Positions 21,358-29,510 are shown, numbered from the stretch's first letter. The stretch: DNA of 29,669 nt from JACRIK01 sp040753835 (GCA_040753835.1 JBFMDM010000013.1:1-29669); one strand, 5' to 3'. Made by a program: numbers and translations. Notes: a model not told the origin generated them from the letters alone.

Positions 21358-22974
21358 TTATGCTTTTAACGACGCCTTGATAAAATCCCTGAAAAGCGGA
21401 TGCGGCCTAATCGGCTTGGACTTGAATTCCGGATGGAACTGCACGCCCACAAACCAGGGATGGTCCTTGATTTCTATGATTTCCACCAGTTCGGTGATGG
21501 GTCTTCCCTGCGGGTCGCTGACCGTATAGGTGCCTGACACGTCAAACCCCTTGCAGGTGAACTGGTCCTTGTATTTGTTATTGAATTCATAGCGGTGGCG
21601 GTGGCGTTCCTGGACGAGTTCGGCCTGATACGCCTTGGATGCCAGCGAATTGGGCTTGAGTTTGCAGGGATAAGCGCCCAGGCGCATTGTCCCCCCCAGG
21701 TTCTTTATCTGGCGCTGTTCGGTCATCAGGTCAATCACCGTATGAGGGCTGTCCGGCGCAAACTCGGCGCTGTGCGCATCCTTCAGGCCCAGGACATTGC
21801 GGGCGAATTCTATGGTCGCGCACTGCATCCCCAGGCAGATGCCGAAGAACGGCACATTCTTCTCACGGGCGTATTTGATGGCCGCAATCTTGCCTTCTAT
21901 GCCCCGGTGGCCGAATCCGCCCGGTACCAGGATGCCCCGCACGCCCTGGAGCAGTTTCTCCGCGCCCTGTTTTTCCACCTCCTCGCTGTTGACCCGCTTT
22001 ATCTTCAGCCGGACGTTGTTGGCAATGCCGCCGTGCGTCAGGGCTTCATATATGGATTTATAGGAATCCTGCAATTCCAGATACTTGCCGACCACGGCAA
22101 TCTCCACGGTCTCGTCGGCCTTCTTGAACCGCTCCACCATTGTGCGCCATTCCCTGATGTTATTGTCGCCGCATTTCAGGCAAAGCAGGTTTATGATGGT
22201 TTCGTCCAGTTTCTGGTCCGCAAAGGTAACCGGCACTTCATAGATGCTGAAGTCAACGTCCTTTTCCTCAATAACATGCTCGGTCTTGACATTGCAGAAA
22301 AGCGCCAGTTTATCCCGCATCTCGTCGGTAATCGGCTTCTCGGTCCGGCAGATGAGGATATCCGGCTGGATGCCGATTTCGCGCAGTTTGCCCACGCTCT
22401 GCTGGCTGGGTTTGGTCTTCATCTCCTGGCTGGCCCTTAGGTACGGAATCAGGGTCAGGTGGATATAAAGCACGTTTTCCCGTCCGGCCTCAAAGCCGAT
22501 CTGGCGTATGGCTTCCAGGAACGGAAGCGACTCAATATCGCCGACCGTGCCGCCCATCTCGGCAATCGCCACGTCCACCGGCTCCCTGGACGGGTTCTTC
22601 ATCGCTATCTTAATTTCATTGGTCACGTGCGGAATCACCTGGACGGTCTTGCCGAGGTATTCGCCGGCCCGCTCCTTGGCGATGACGCTGCCGTATATCC
22701 GGCCGGTGGTGAAATTGGAAAGTTTGCTGATTTTGGAGTTGGTGAACCGCTCGTAATGCCCGAGGTCCAGGTCGGTCTCGGCGCCGTCCTCGGTCACATA
22801 AACCTCGCCGTGCTGGAATGGATTCATCGTGCCGGCGTCCACATTGATGTAGGGGTCGAATTTCTGGATGGCGACCTTTAATCCACGGCTCTCCAGGAGT
22901 TGCCCGATAGATGCGGTGGTCAGTCCTTTTCCAAGAGAGGAAACCACGCCGCCCGTTATGAAAATGTGTTTCAT
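21358..22974 (-). CDS. pyrG: CTP synthase
   Basis: PyrG makes CTP from UTP, ATP and glutamine. At 538 residues it has the normal length. The synthetase domain (1-265) has GGVVSSLGKG (8-17), KFDPYINVDAGTMNPFQHGE and DLDLGHYERF. The class I glutamine amidotransferase domain (about 290-538) has the oxyanion strand PGGFGHRG, nucleophile Cys380 in GICLGMQ, and His514/Glu516 in QFHPEF. It is divergently transcribed from the PHP gene and coupled to DUF1844 downstream. A promoter lies only about 15 bp upstream of the start, suggesting a very short leader. Confidence 0.97.
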   Translation of the reverse strand: MKHIFITGGVVSSLGKGLTTASIGQLLESRGLKVAIQKFDPYINVDAGTMNPFQHGEVYVTEDGAETDLDLGHYERFTNSKISKLSNFTTGRIYGSVIAKERAGEYLGKTVQVIPHVTNEIKIAMKNPSREPVDVAIAEMGGTVGDIESLPFLEAIRQIGFEAGRENVLYIHLTLIPYLRASQEMKTKPSQQSVGKLREIGIQPDILICRTEKPITDEMRDKLALFCNVKTEHVIEEKDVDFSIYEVPVTFADQKLDETIINLLCLKCGDNNIREWRTMVERFKKADETVEIAVVGKYLELQDSYKSIYEALTHGGIANNVRLKIKRVNSEEVEKQGAEKLLQGVRGILVPGGFGHRGIEGKIAAIKYAREKNVPFFGICLGMQCATIEFARNVLGLKDAHSAEFAPDSPHTVIDLMTEQRQIKNLGGTMRLGAYPCKLKPNSLASKAYQAELVQERHRHRYEFNNKYKDQFTCKGFDVSGTYTVSDPQGRPITELVEIIEIKDHPWFVGVQFHPEFKSKPIRPHPLFRDFIKASLKA

Positions 22975-22988
22975 ATACGGAGACGCAT

Positions 22989-23015
22989 ATTATACGATTT
23001 ATTAGCATAAGTCAA
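22989..23015 (-). promoter_or_regulatory. Candidate pyrG promoter
   Basis: On the minus strand TTGACT (23015-23010) and TATAAT (22994-22989) are separated by 15 bp (or CTTGAC with 16 bp). Transcription would start near 22982, about 8 nt before the ATG at 22974, with no room for a Shine-Dalgarno. The remainder of 23016-23113 shows no other feature. Confidence 0.5.
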
Positions 23016-23113
23016 GTTTTTATTGCATAAACCGCGGCGGGCAGGCCACCTGATTTGCCAGCAAAACCAACCGAATCCGCCCGCTATATTATAAATTATT
23101 GCAATATTTCCTC

Positions 23114-23141
23114 TTGACAAAAATATGACAATTGCTATAAT
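23114..23141 (+). promoter_or_regulatory. Consensus sigma-70 type promoter of the PHP gene
   Basis: TTGACA (23114-23119), a 16-bp spacer and TATAAT (23136-23141) are both perfect hexamers. The start point is predicted near 23148, six nt before the ATG at 23154. No Shine-Dalgarno is present (TTTAATTTAAG precedes the ATG), which suggests a leaderless or near-leaderless mRNA. Confidence 0.75.
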
Positions 23142-23153
23142 ATTTAATTTAAG

Positions 23154-23957
23154 ATGAAGATTGACCTGCATTTGCATACGACCTACTCAGATGGTATCTA
23201 TTCGCCCGAAACGGTGATTAAACTGGCGCGCGACAATGGGTTGGACGCGATTTCGCTGACCGACCACGATACGGTCGGGGCTTATCAGGAACTGGAGGGA
23301 GTAGAAACCGGTGGTTTGAAAATAATCCGCGGAGCGGAAATAACGGCCAATCACGAGGGCAACGAGATTCATATACTGGGGTATTTTAAGGAGGACTTAG
23401 GCGGCGACCTGCAGGATTTCCTGAACAATACCCAGGCCGAGCGCATCAGGCGGATAAAGGAGGGCTTGAGCAACCTGCGCAAGCATAATATCAACCTGTC
23501 CTATGACGAGTTGAACGAATTCAACAAGGGCGAGAGCGTCGGGCGCAACCACCTGGCCAACCTGCTGGTGGCCAAGGGATATGCGGCTTCGGTCAAGGAG
23601 TCGTTCCTGCTCTACCTTAAGGACGAACTGAATATTATACCGCAGTTATTGACGCCGGTAAAAGAGGTGATTGAGGTCATCCACCGGAACCAGGGCGTGG
23701 CCGTCTGGGCACATCCGCCCCACAGGTTCTTTGAGAAGTTTCTGCCGGATTTCAAGGAGTGGGGACTGGACGGCATAGAGGCATTTAACTACCGCAAGAC
23801 CACGGCCTTCGCCCATTATTATGCGGATACGGCGCTGAAAAACAATCTCCTGATAAGCGCCGGCTCGGACTGGCACGGCTTTGAGGGAGAGACGTTTCCG
23901 GATAAGGTGTTTTACCGGGAAGAGATAACCGACAAGTTTATAAACCTTTTTGACTAA
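23154..23957 (+). CDS. PHP-domain metal-dependent phosphoesterase
   Basis: This 267-residue protein carries the full set of PHP metal ligands: HLHTTYSDG (His6, His8, Asp13), TDHDT (Asp37, His38), Glu62 in GAEIT, His73, His133, His187 in WAHPP, and GSDWHG (Asp239, His241). It resembles the YciV/RNase AM group, which dephosphorylates 3',5'-bisphosphate nucleotides or trims RNA 5' ends, and also uncharacterised PHP phosphatases. The exact substrate is not visible. It is divergent from pyrG behind a strong, near-leaderless promoter and is followed after 50 bp by the radical SAM gene. Confidence 0.9.
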   Translation: MKIDLHLHTTYSDGIYSPETVIKLARDNGLDAISLTDHDTVGAYQELEGVETGGLKIIRGAEITANHEGNEIHILGYFKEDLGGDLQDFLNNTQAERIRRIKEGLSNLRKHNINLSYDELNEFNKGESVGRNHLANLLVAKGYAASVKESFLLYLKDELNIIPQLLTPVKEVIEVIHRNQGVAVWAHPPHRFFEKFLPDFKEWGLDGIEAFNYRKTTAFAHYYADTALKNNLLISAGSDWHGFEGETFPDKVFYREEITDKFINLFD

Positions 23958-24007
23958 AGGAACTTACAACCTAAATCCGATAGTTAGGTAATAGAAAGTC
24001 ACAAAAT

Positions 24008-25096
24008 ATGTTAGACCCTAAAGTTATTCTAAAATCGTCCCTGGAAGGCCGGGAAATCAGCCCGATTGAAGCGGTTATCCTGATGCAGAGTTACCCGTCC
24101 TTTGCCCAGGAAATCCACGAAACGGCCAACCTGATTAACAAGCGGATTCACCGGGACGTGGTCAGTTTTACCCACAGCAAGAATATCGGATACACCAATA
24201 TCTGCCGTTACAGCTGCCGTTATTGCTCGTTTTACCGCAAGAAGAAGGAACAGGGCAGTTTTACGCTGGGCATAGACGACGTCCTGAAGAAGATAGCCGA
24301 GACGCCGGGCCTGAACGAGGTCTGCATCTACGGCGGGGTCAACACCTCGCTTCCGTTCAATTACTATACGGATATGCTCGCCAAAATCAGCAAGAATTTC
24401 CCGTCCGTCAGCATCAGGGCCTTTTCGCCGCTGGAAATATTCTTTATCGGCAAGAAATCCCGGCAGACCGTGGCCGAGGTCCTGAAGAAATTCAAGGAGT
24501 CAGGCCTAACCTGTTTGCACGGGGCCGATGCCGATATCCTTAACGACAAACTCCGCAAGAAAATCTGCCCGGACAAGATTAAGACCGCCGAGTGGATTGA
24601 CATCATCAAGACCACGCACAATCTGGGCATTAAGACCTCGGCGATGATGCTCTTCGGCCACCTGGAGAACGAGATTCATATCGCCGAGCATATGGAAATC
24701 CTCAGGGACATCCAGAAGCGGACCCAGGGCTTTACCGATTTCACCCCGATGCCTTTCGGCGAGCACGAGAAGAAACTGAATATCCTGGAAAAACTCCTGA
24801 AGCGCGGCCGGCGCGAGGACTATTTCGGCGGCGAGAGCCAGATTGTCAAGATTGCCGCCATCAGCCGTATTTTCTTCGGAGACACCATCAAGAACATCCA
24901 GGCCAACTGGTTCAGGGTCGGGCTGGACAATGCGGTCAAGAGTTTGCACAGCGGCGCCAATGACCTGGGCGAAACCCACTTTGACAAGACGGCCATCAAG
25001 AACCTCAAGCCCAGGGACGAGATGAGCATCACGCCGGCCCGGCTCAAGCGGGTGATAATAAAGATTGGGAAGACGCCCCGCCAGCGCAAGCATTGA
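24008..25096 (+). CDS. CofH/MqnC/MqnE-family radical SAM protein
   Basis: This 362-residue radical SAM enzyme binds its 4Fe-4S cluster through CRYSCRYC (Cys66, Cys70, Cys73) in the family context IGYTNICRYSCRYCSFYRKK. RAFSPLEI, HGADADILNDKLRKKICPDK, MMLFGHLE and the C-terminal ANDLGETHFDKT with GKTPRQR are shared by CofH (F420 deazaflavin synthesis) and the menaquinone futalosine-pathway enzymes MqnE and MqnC. Motifs do not separate these three confidently, and neither cofG nor other mqn genes are nearby. It acts in the cytoplasm on an aromatic or futalosine-type substrate. No strong Shine-Dalgarno is present. A CCTAA/TTAGG mini-hairpin lies in the 50-bp gap upstream. Confidence 0.85.
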   Translation: MLDPKVILKSSLEGREISPIEAVILMQSYPSFAQEIHETANLINKRIHRDVVSFTHSKNIGYTNICRYSCRYCSFYRKKKEQGSFTLGIDDVLKKIAETPGLNEVCIYGGVNTSLPFNYYTDMLAKISKNFPSVSIRAFSPLEIFFIGKKSRQTVAEVLKKFKESGLTCLHGADADILNDKLRKKICPDKIKTAEWIDIIKTTHNLGIKTSAMMLFGHLENEIHIAEHMEILRDIQKRTQGFTDFTPMPFGEHEKKLNILEKLLKRGRREDYFGGESQIVKIAAISRIFFGDTIKNIQANWFRVGLDNAVKSLHSGANDLGETHFDKTAIKNLKPRDEMSITPARLKRVIIKIGKTPRQRKH

Positions 25097-25218
25097 TTCC
25101 CTGTTGTTGATTGGACGGAAGCGTGCCCCACTGGAAGCAGCGACATCTATTTTATACTTATATTCCTTGCTTTTGCCTCAGTTAATGGTTATTTATTGGT
25201 GTAGAGTGTTTCTAACGA

Positions 25219-25290
25219 GGCGCGGTACCCAAGCAGCAAGGGAACGGTTTGCAAAACCGTGATGCGCGGGTGCAAATCCCGCCCGCGCCT
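25219..25290 (+). tRNA. tRNA-Cys (anticodon GCA)
   Basis: This 72-nt cloverleaf has acceptor GGCGCGG/CCGCGCC, D stem CCC/GGG, anticodon stem ACGGT/ACCGT with loop TTGCAAA (GCA at 25251-25253), variable GATGC, T stem GCGGG/CCCGC, and discriminator T73 as required for Cys. CCA is not encoded. The elbow is odd. The T loop is TGCAAAT, so base 55 (25272) is G instead of T. The D loop is AAGCAGCAA, so position 18 (25235) is A instead of G. G19-C56 and G15-C48 are kept. It is flanked by an empty 122-bp stretch (25097-25218) and, immediately downstream, by a hairpin cassette. It may be a functional variant or a tRNA drifting toward a pseudogene; the intact stems favour function. Confidence 0.88.
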
Positions 25291-25291
25291 T

Positions 25292-25368
25292 ACTCGCTGT
25301 TATCCCGAATGTATTCGGGAGTTACAGCGAGTTATCCCGCACCCATCCCGCAAGGATAGGCGCGGGAT
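25292..25368 (+). repeat. Hairpin cassette (copy 11) between tRNA-Cys and the secreted protein gene
   Basis: Arms ACTCGCTGT (25292-25300) and ACAGCGAGT (25324-25332) enclose TCCCGAAT/ATTCGGGA (25303-25320). The second stem is ATCCCGC (25334-25340)/GCGGGAT (25362-25368). It begins 2 nt after the tRNA and ends 1 nt before AAGGAG (25370-25375) of the next gene. It could both end tRNA transcripts and structure the mRNA leader. Confidence 0.88.
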
Positions 25369-25383
25369 TAAGGAGTATGACTT

Positions 25384-26277
25384 ATGCCGAAACCAAGGTT
25401 ATTCATAGCCGTTTTCCTGGCCCTGATATCCTCTTTCGCATTTTCCCTGCGGGCCGAGGACAAGCCGAATACCGACATCATAGCCGGGCTCAAGAGGGGC
25501 GAGCGGGTAAATATCATCCTCAAGAACAATATTTCCTACACCGGCATCATCAAATCGGTCATCAGTGACAGGATAGAGATAGACATCTCATACGACGACC
25601 CGGTGCTCAAGGGCAGTTTTTCATTCCGGGCGCGCGACATCAAATCCATCATCGCCCGTTCCACGCTCAGTAAGGCGGAAAAAGAACGCATCATCGCCGA
25701 AAAGGAAAAGAAAGACCAGGAACGGGCCCGGGAACTGGCGCCAAAAACTCCAGCGGAGGATGAAACAGCCGGACCGGCTGGCCCGGCCGAAAAAAAGGAA
25801 TTGGACGATGATGAACTGCTGGGCCTGCTTGATAAATTCCCCAGGGGCGAGAAATGGAACAGCAAGACCTACCAGTCAATAACCGGCAAAGACGCCTTCC
25901 TGAGAACCCCCGAGGAAATCAGTTTTATGGAGAATTACCAGAACTGGCTTAAGGCCCTGGAACTGAAAGAGAAAAACGCCAATCTGGAGTTCTTCAAGAA
26001 GTATCTGCCTGAAAACGGCTGGGGCGATGAGAAATACACCGAACTTATCACCAAATACATCCGCCTGAAGGTCGGGCTTTCGGCTGAAGAGCAGGAATTT
26101 GTGGATAAATACGAGACCTGGAAGAAAACCCGGATAATATACGAAGCGGAGCAGAAGAAAAAGCAGGAGGAAGAAAAGAAGAAGGAAGAGGAAAAGAAAA
26201 CAGAGCCCGCGCCTCAGCCCGCCGAGGAAGAAAAACCCGCCTACGAACAGCCGCCGGAAGAGCCGGCTAAAGAATAA
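25384..26277 (+). CDS. Secreted protein with Sm-like fold and acidic/basic tail
   Basis: This 297-residue protein has a clear signal peptide (residues 1-24; LFIAVFLALISSFAFSLRAE). Residues about 36-90 (GERVNIILKNNISYTGIIKS, then VISDRIEIDISYDD and SFRARDIKSIIA) resemble an Sm/Hfq-like beta barrel, here exported rather than cytoplasmic. A helical central region with WNSKTYQSITGKDAFLRTPE and LSAEEQEFVDKYETWKKT follows, then a K/E/P-rich low-complexity tail (255-297). The ribosome binding site AAGGAG lies 8 nt from the ATG, directly after a hairpin cassette. I do not recognise a named family. It probably acts in the periplasm or envelope. It converges on purL with 4 bp between the two stop codons. 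Confidence 0.82.
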   Translation: MPKPRLFIAVFLALISSFAFSLRAEDKPNTDIIAGLKRGERVNIILKNNISYTGIIKSVISDRIEIDISYDDPVLKGSFSFRARDIKSIIARSTLSKAEKERIIAEKEKKDQERARELAPKTPAEDETAGPAGPAEKKELDDDELLGLLDKFPRGEKWNSKTYQSITGKDAFLRTPEEISFMENYQNWLKALELKEKNANLEFFKKYLPENGWGDEKYTELITKYIRLKVGLSAEEQEFVDKYETWKKTRIIYEAEQKKKQEEEKKKEEEKKTEPAPQPAEEEKPAYEQPPEEPAKE

Positions 26278-26281
26278 CCGC

Positions 26282-29200
26282 TTACCATCTGAACGGCTTC
26301 TGCCAGGATTCCTTCAAGACCGACAGGTCTTCAGTGATGATTATCTTGTCCGCCGCGGCGGATCTGCCTGAGACATGACCCACAACGCCTTTGATGATAA
26401 GTTTTTTCTGCTTAACGGTCCTGCCGATTAGCCCGTAACTGCATCCAGCCAGGGTATTCTCAAAATCCGCCTTGTGCTCAGGCCTGACTTCTACTAAGAA
26501 TCGGGAATTAGATTCAGAGAAAAGAATGATATCGTCTTTTGATTCGTAATTCGTTATGTACCCGGTGCGCTCCAGTGGGTGCTTCCGACCAGTGCTGCGC
26601 ACAGGGCGTAATTCGTAGGGTGCTTTAGCAAGTTCTATCTCCAATCCGACTTCGCCGGCAAATGCCATTTCCGCGGCCGCGACGGCCAGCCCGCCTTCGG
26701 ACAGGTCATGGCAGGCGCTTACCAGCCCGGACCCGATTGCCTTTGACACGGCCAGCATAATCTGACGCCCGGCTGTGGCATCCACCTTGGGTACTTGACC
26801 GCCCTTGAGACCCAGCAGGTCGTGATAGTGCGAGCCGCCCAGTTCGTCCCTGGTCAGGCCAACGATATAAACCAATCTGCCCTCGGACTTGAAGTCCATT
26901 GACACCACCTTGCGCACGTCCTCAATCACCGAGATGGCTGAAATCAGGAGCGAATACGGAATGGAAATGGTCTTGTTGGCCGCCGCCAAAGGCGATCCTC
27001 GCCCTATCGGGCGGGAGACGCGGTATTCATTATTGAGCGAATCCTTGCCCGATATAAAAGGCGTCTGGTAAATTTTGGCGATGTCGTAGCAGGCCTGCGA
27101 GGCGCGGACAATGGCGCCCAGGTGCCGCGGATTATTGACGTTGCCCCAGCAGAAATTATCCAGGATAGCGGTCCGTTCCGGGTCGCCGCCCGAGGCCACG
27201 ATATTGCGCAGGGCCTCGTCAATCGCCGAGGCGGCCATGTGATATGGGTCCAGGTCCCCGTATTTCGGACTCATCCCGTTGGCCAGGACGAACCCGCGGT
27301 GCGAATCCAGGAGAGGCCTGCAGACATAGCCGTCGCCCGGGCCGTCGTTATTCCGGCCCTGCATTGATTTTAAGGCGCTGGCCCCCTGCACCTCGTGGTC
27401 GTATTGCCTGATGACCCATTCTTTAGAACAGATATTGGGCATTCCCAGAACCCGTTTCAGGGTCTGGCCCAAATCAATCTTCTTATTGTAAACGTGCTTC
27501 TCCCTGTCAGCAGCCGGAACCGCCCACTCGGCCGGTAGTTCCAGTTTGGGCAGTCCGTTATGCAGGAACTCCATCTCCAAATCCGCCACCGTATTGCCCT
27601 TGTATTTCAGGGTCAGCCGTTTGTCTCCGGTAAAATGCCCGATGATGGTCGCTTCCACGTTCTCTTTGGCGAATAATTCCAGGATTTGCTTCTCGTATTT
27701 GGGCGGGACGGACATTATCATTCGTTCCTGCGCCTCGGAAATCCAGATTTCGGTATATGACAGCCCCTGGTATTTGAGCGGCACCTTTTCCAGTTCCACG
27801 ACACAGCCCAGTTCCTCGGCCATCTCGCCGACCGCCGAGGAAAGCCCGCCGCCGCCGCAGTCCGTGATGGCAGTGTAGTATTCCAAATCCCGCGCCTTCA
27901 GTATCACGTCCAGCATCTTCTTCTCTTCTATGGCGTTGCCTATCTGGACCGCTCCGGATGAAATCATCTCCGACTTCTCGTCCAGTTCTATGGAGGCAAA
28001 GGTCACGCCATGTATGCCGTCCCGGCCGGTGCGTCCGCCGGCCAGAAGAATCAGGTCGCCCTGGTTGGCGCGCTTGAAACACTTGGTCCGGGGCATAATC
28101 CCGGCCGTGCCGCAATAGACCAGAGGATTGGCAAGGTAGCGGTCGTCAAAATACAAGGCGCCGTTCGTGGTCGGAATGCCCATCCGGTTGCCGTAGTCCC
28201 TGACGCCGGCCACCACGCCCTTGAATATGCGTTTGGGATGGAGCACGCCCTTGGGCACCTTGTCCGTTGGGAAATCGGGCGGCGCGAAACAGAAGATATC
28301 AGTATTGGCCACGGGCTTGGCGCCCAGGCCGCAGCCCATCACATCACGGATGACCCCGCCGATGCCCGTACCGGCGCCGCCGTAGGGCTCTATGGCAGAC
28401 GGATGGTTGTGCGTCTCCACCTTGAAACAGACCGCGTTGTTCTTATCAAATTCTATGATGCCGGCGTTGTCCTTAAAGACCGAGATGCACCAGGGTTTGT
28501 CCAGTTCAGTGGTCACCTTCATCACGGTCTGCTTGAGCAGGTTATCAATGGTCTGGGTGCGTTCGGTCCCATCCGGAAGCGTCTCCTTGTATTTAATCAG
28601 GCCTTTCAACGTTTTGTGCTTGCAGTGCTCGCTCCAGGTCTGGGCAATGGTCTCCAGTTCTATGTCGGTCGGGTTGCGCTTCTGGGACCTGAAATAATCC
28701 ACGATGGTCTTCATCTCGTCCGGATTAAGCGACAGGCAACGTTCCTTGCTGATACACATCAGCGTCTCGCTGTCCGCGTCCAGTATTGGTACGGTTGACA
28801 ATTTGAAGGTATAGGGCGGGGCCGAGGGAATCTCGGTCAGGACCTTGTGACCGATGAAGAAATTCTCTATGACCGGGTTGGCGAATATGCGCGCCGAGAG
28901 CCGTTTGATATCGGCCTCCTTGATTGAGCCCTTGAGATAATATTTCCGGCCCGTGTGGACCGAATCAATCCTGAAGCCCAGGTCGCTGACGGCCTTCAGG
29001 GCGCTGGCTTCTACCGGGTCCATTACCCCGGGCTTGAGGAACACCGTCACCACCGCGTGGGGCGAATTCTTAAACAGTTCCAGCGGCTTGTTGACCGCGA
29101 ATTGCTGGACGGTCTGGTCTGAGAGGACATAAGAGGCAATGGTATCAATCTCGTTGGGGGACAATTGCCCTTCTATAACATAAAGCGAGGCGAAGCGGAC

Positions 29201-29326
29201 GTCCGAGACGGGCTTGACACCGCCGTGCCTACCGGCAGGCAGGAAATCCAGGATATCGTGCTTAACCCCGGCGCCGACCGGGTCCGGGATATTGGGCTTC
29301 AAAGCGACTTCTATCTGAAAGAGCAT
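26282..29326 (-). CDS. purL: Phosphoribosylformylglycinamidine synthase, PurS-PurL fusion
   Basis: This enzyme carries out the FGAR to FGAM step of purine synthesis, using ATP and ammonia from a separate PurQ glutaminase not in the window. It has 1,014 residues. Two PurS-like domains (about 1-80 and 88-165) are fused to PurL (about 175-1014). PurL motifs are TWSEHCKHKT (230-239), KVETHNHPSAIEPYGGAGTG (302-321), DCGGGGLSSAVGEMAEELG, SGKDSLNNEY and CHDLSEGGLAVAAAEMAF. It is nearer small PurL than the 1,300-residue enzyme because no glutaminase domain follows. Three short insertions encoded by repeat DNA are seen, at about residues 30-38 and at 26981-27018 and 26541-26617. No Shine-Dalgarno is visible at the ATG. 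Confidence 0.93.
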   Translation of the reverse strand: MLFQIEVALKPNIPDPVGAGVKHDILDFLPAGRHGGVKPVSDVRFASLYVIEGQLSPNEIDTIASYVLSDQTVQQFAVNKPLELFKNSPHAVVTVFLKPGVMDPVEASALKAVSDLGFRIDSVHTGRKYYLKGSIKEADIKRLSARIFANPVIENFFIGHKVLTEIPSAPPYTFKLSTVPILDADSETLMCISKERCLSLNPDEMKTIVDYFRSQKRNPTDIELETIAQTWSEHCKHKTLKGLIKYKETLPDGTERTQTIDNLLKQTVMKVTTELDKPWCISVFKDNAGIIEFDKNNAVCFKVETHNHPSAIEPYGGAGTGIGGVIRDVMGCGLGAKPVANTDIFCFAPPDFPTDKVPKGVLHPKRIFKGVVAGVRDYGNRMGIPTTNGALYFDDRYLANPLVYCGTAGIMPRTKCFKRANQGDLILLAGGRTGRDGIHGVTFASIELDEKSEMISSGAVQIGNAIEEKKMLDVILKARDLEYYTAITDCGGGGLSSAVGEMAEELGCVVELEKVPLKYQGLSYTEIWISEAQERMIMSVPPKYEKQILELFAKENVEATIIGHFTGDKRLTLKYKGNTVADLEMEFLHNGLPKLELPAEWAVPAADREKHVYNKKIDLGQTLKRVLGMPNICSKEWVIRQYDHEVQGASALKSMQGRNNDGPGDGYVCRPLLDSHRGFVLANGMSPKYGDLDPYHMAASAIDEALRNIVASGGDPERTAILDNFCWGNVNNPRHLGAIVRASQACYDIAKIYQTPFISGKDSLNNEYRVSRPIGRGSPLAAANKTISIPYSLLISAISVIEDVRKVVSMDFKSEGRLVYIVGLTRDELGGSHYHDLLGLKGGQVPKVDATAGRQIMLAVSKAIGSGLVSACHDLSEGGLAVAAAEMAFAGEVGLEIELAKAPYELRPVRSTGRKHPLERTGYITNYESKDDIILFSESNSRFLVEVRPEHKADFENTLAGCSYGLIGRTVKQKKLIIKGVVGHVSGRSAAADKIIITEDLSVLKESWQKPFRW
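26545..26616. repeat. Insertion between CGTAATTCGT direct repeats in purL
   Basis: CGTAATTCGT occurs at 26545-26554 and again at 26607-26616. Between them is a GTGCGC (26565-26570)/GCGCAC (26597-26602) stem. It encodes about 20 extra residues (RPVRSTGRKHPLERTGYITN) just before the conserved ILFSESNSRFLVEV. Confidence 0.65.
26981..27018. repeat. Palindromic insertion in purL, second site
   Basis: CTCGCCCTATCGGGCGGGAG and an adjacent CCGCCAAAGGCG encode about 13 residues (SRPIGRGSPLAAA). They lie between YRV and NKTISIPYSLLISA, which are close together in other PurL proteins. Confidence 0.6.
29213..29245. repeat. CTGCCTACCGGCAGGCAG-type insertion in the PurS part of purL
   Basis: TGCCTACCGGCAGGCAGG encodes about nine residues (PAGRHGGVK) between HDILDFL and PVSDVRFAS, which are nearly contiguous in PurS proteins. 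It is the same repeat family as at 10793, 11073 and 15809. Confidence 0.6.
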
Positions 29327-29510
29327 ATAACAGGGAAAGATACACTAAAATCCGAATCCGGCAATAAATATCAGAAACAAAAACCTTGCCCGCGAAGCCG
29401 AGGCGTAGTCCCGCTCCAAGCGGGAGAAATCCTTGCGTAACTTAAGCGGAAATGGTAGGATTGTCCTTGAGCGAAGCGAAGGAATGGGATTAAATTAATC
29501 AGACAGGGGG
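29327..29510. other. Non-coding region upstream of purL
   Basis: No gene is seen here. It contains a CCCGCT-CCA-AGCGGG hairpin (about 29410-29425) and a CCTTGAGCGAAGCGAAGG repeat (about 29465-29482) of a type common in environmental genomes. No purine riboswitch core or convincing promoter could be recognised. Confidence 0.4.

Noticed and set aside
21595..22881. Plus-strand frames opposite pyrG (up to 281 codons)
   Set aside because: They are antisense shadows of a fully conserved CTP synthase gene.
26278..26281. Terminator between the convergent secreted-protein and purL genes
   Set aside because: Only 4 bp separate the stop codons and no stem with a T-tract is present on either strand nearby.
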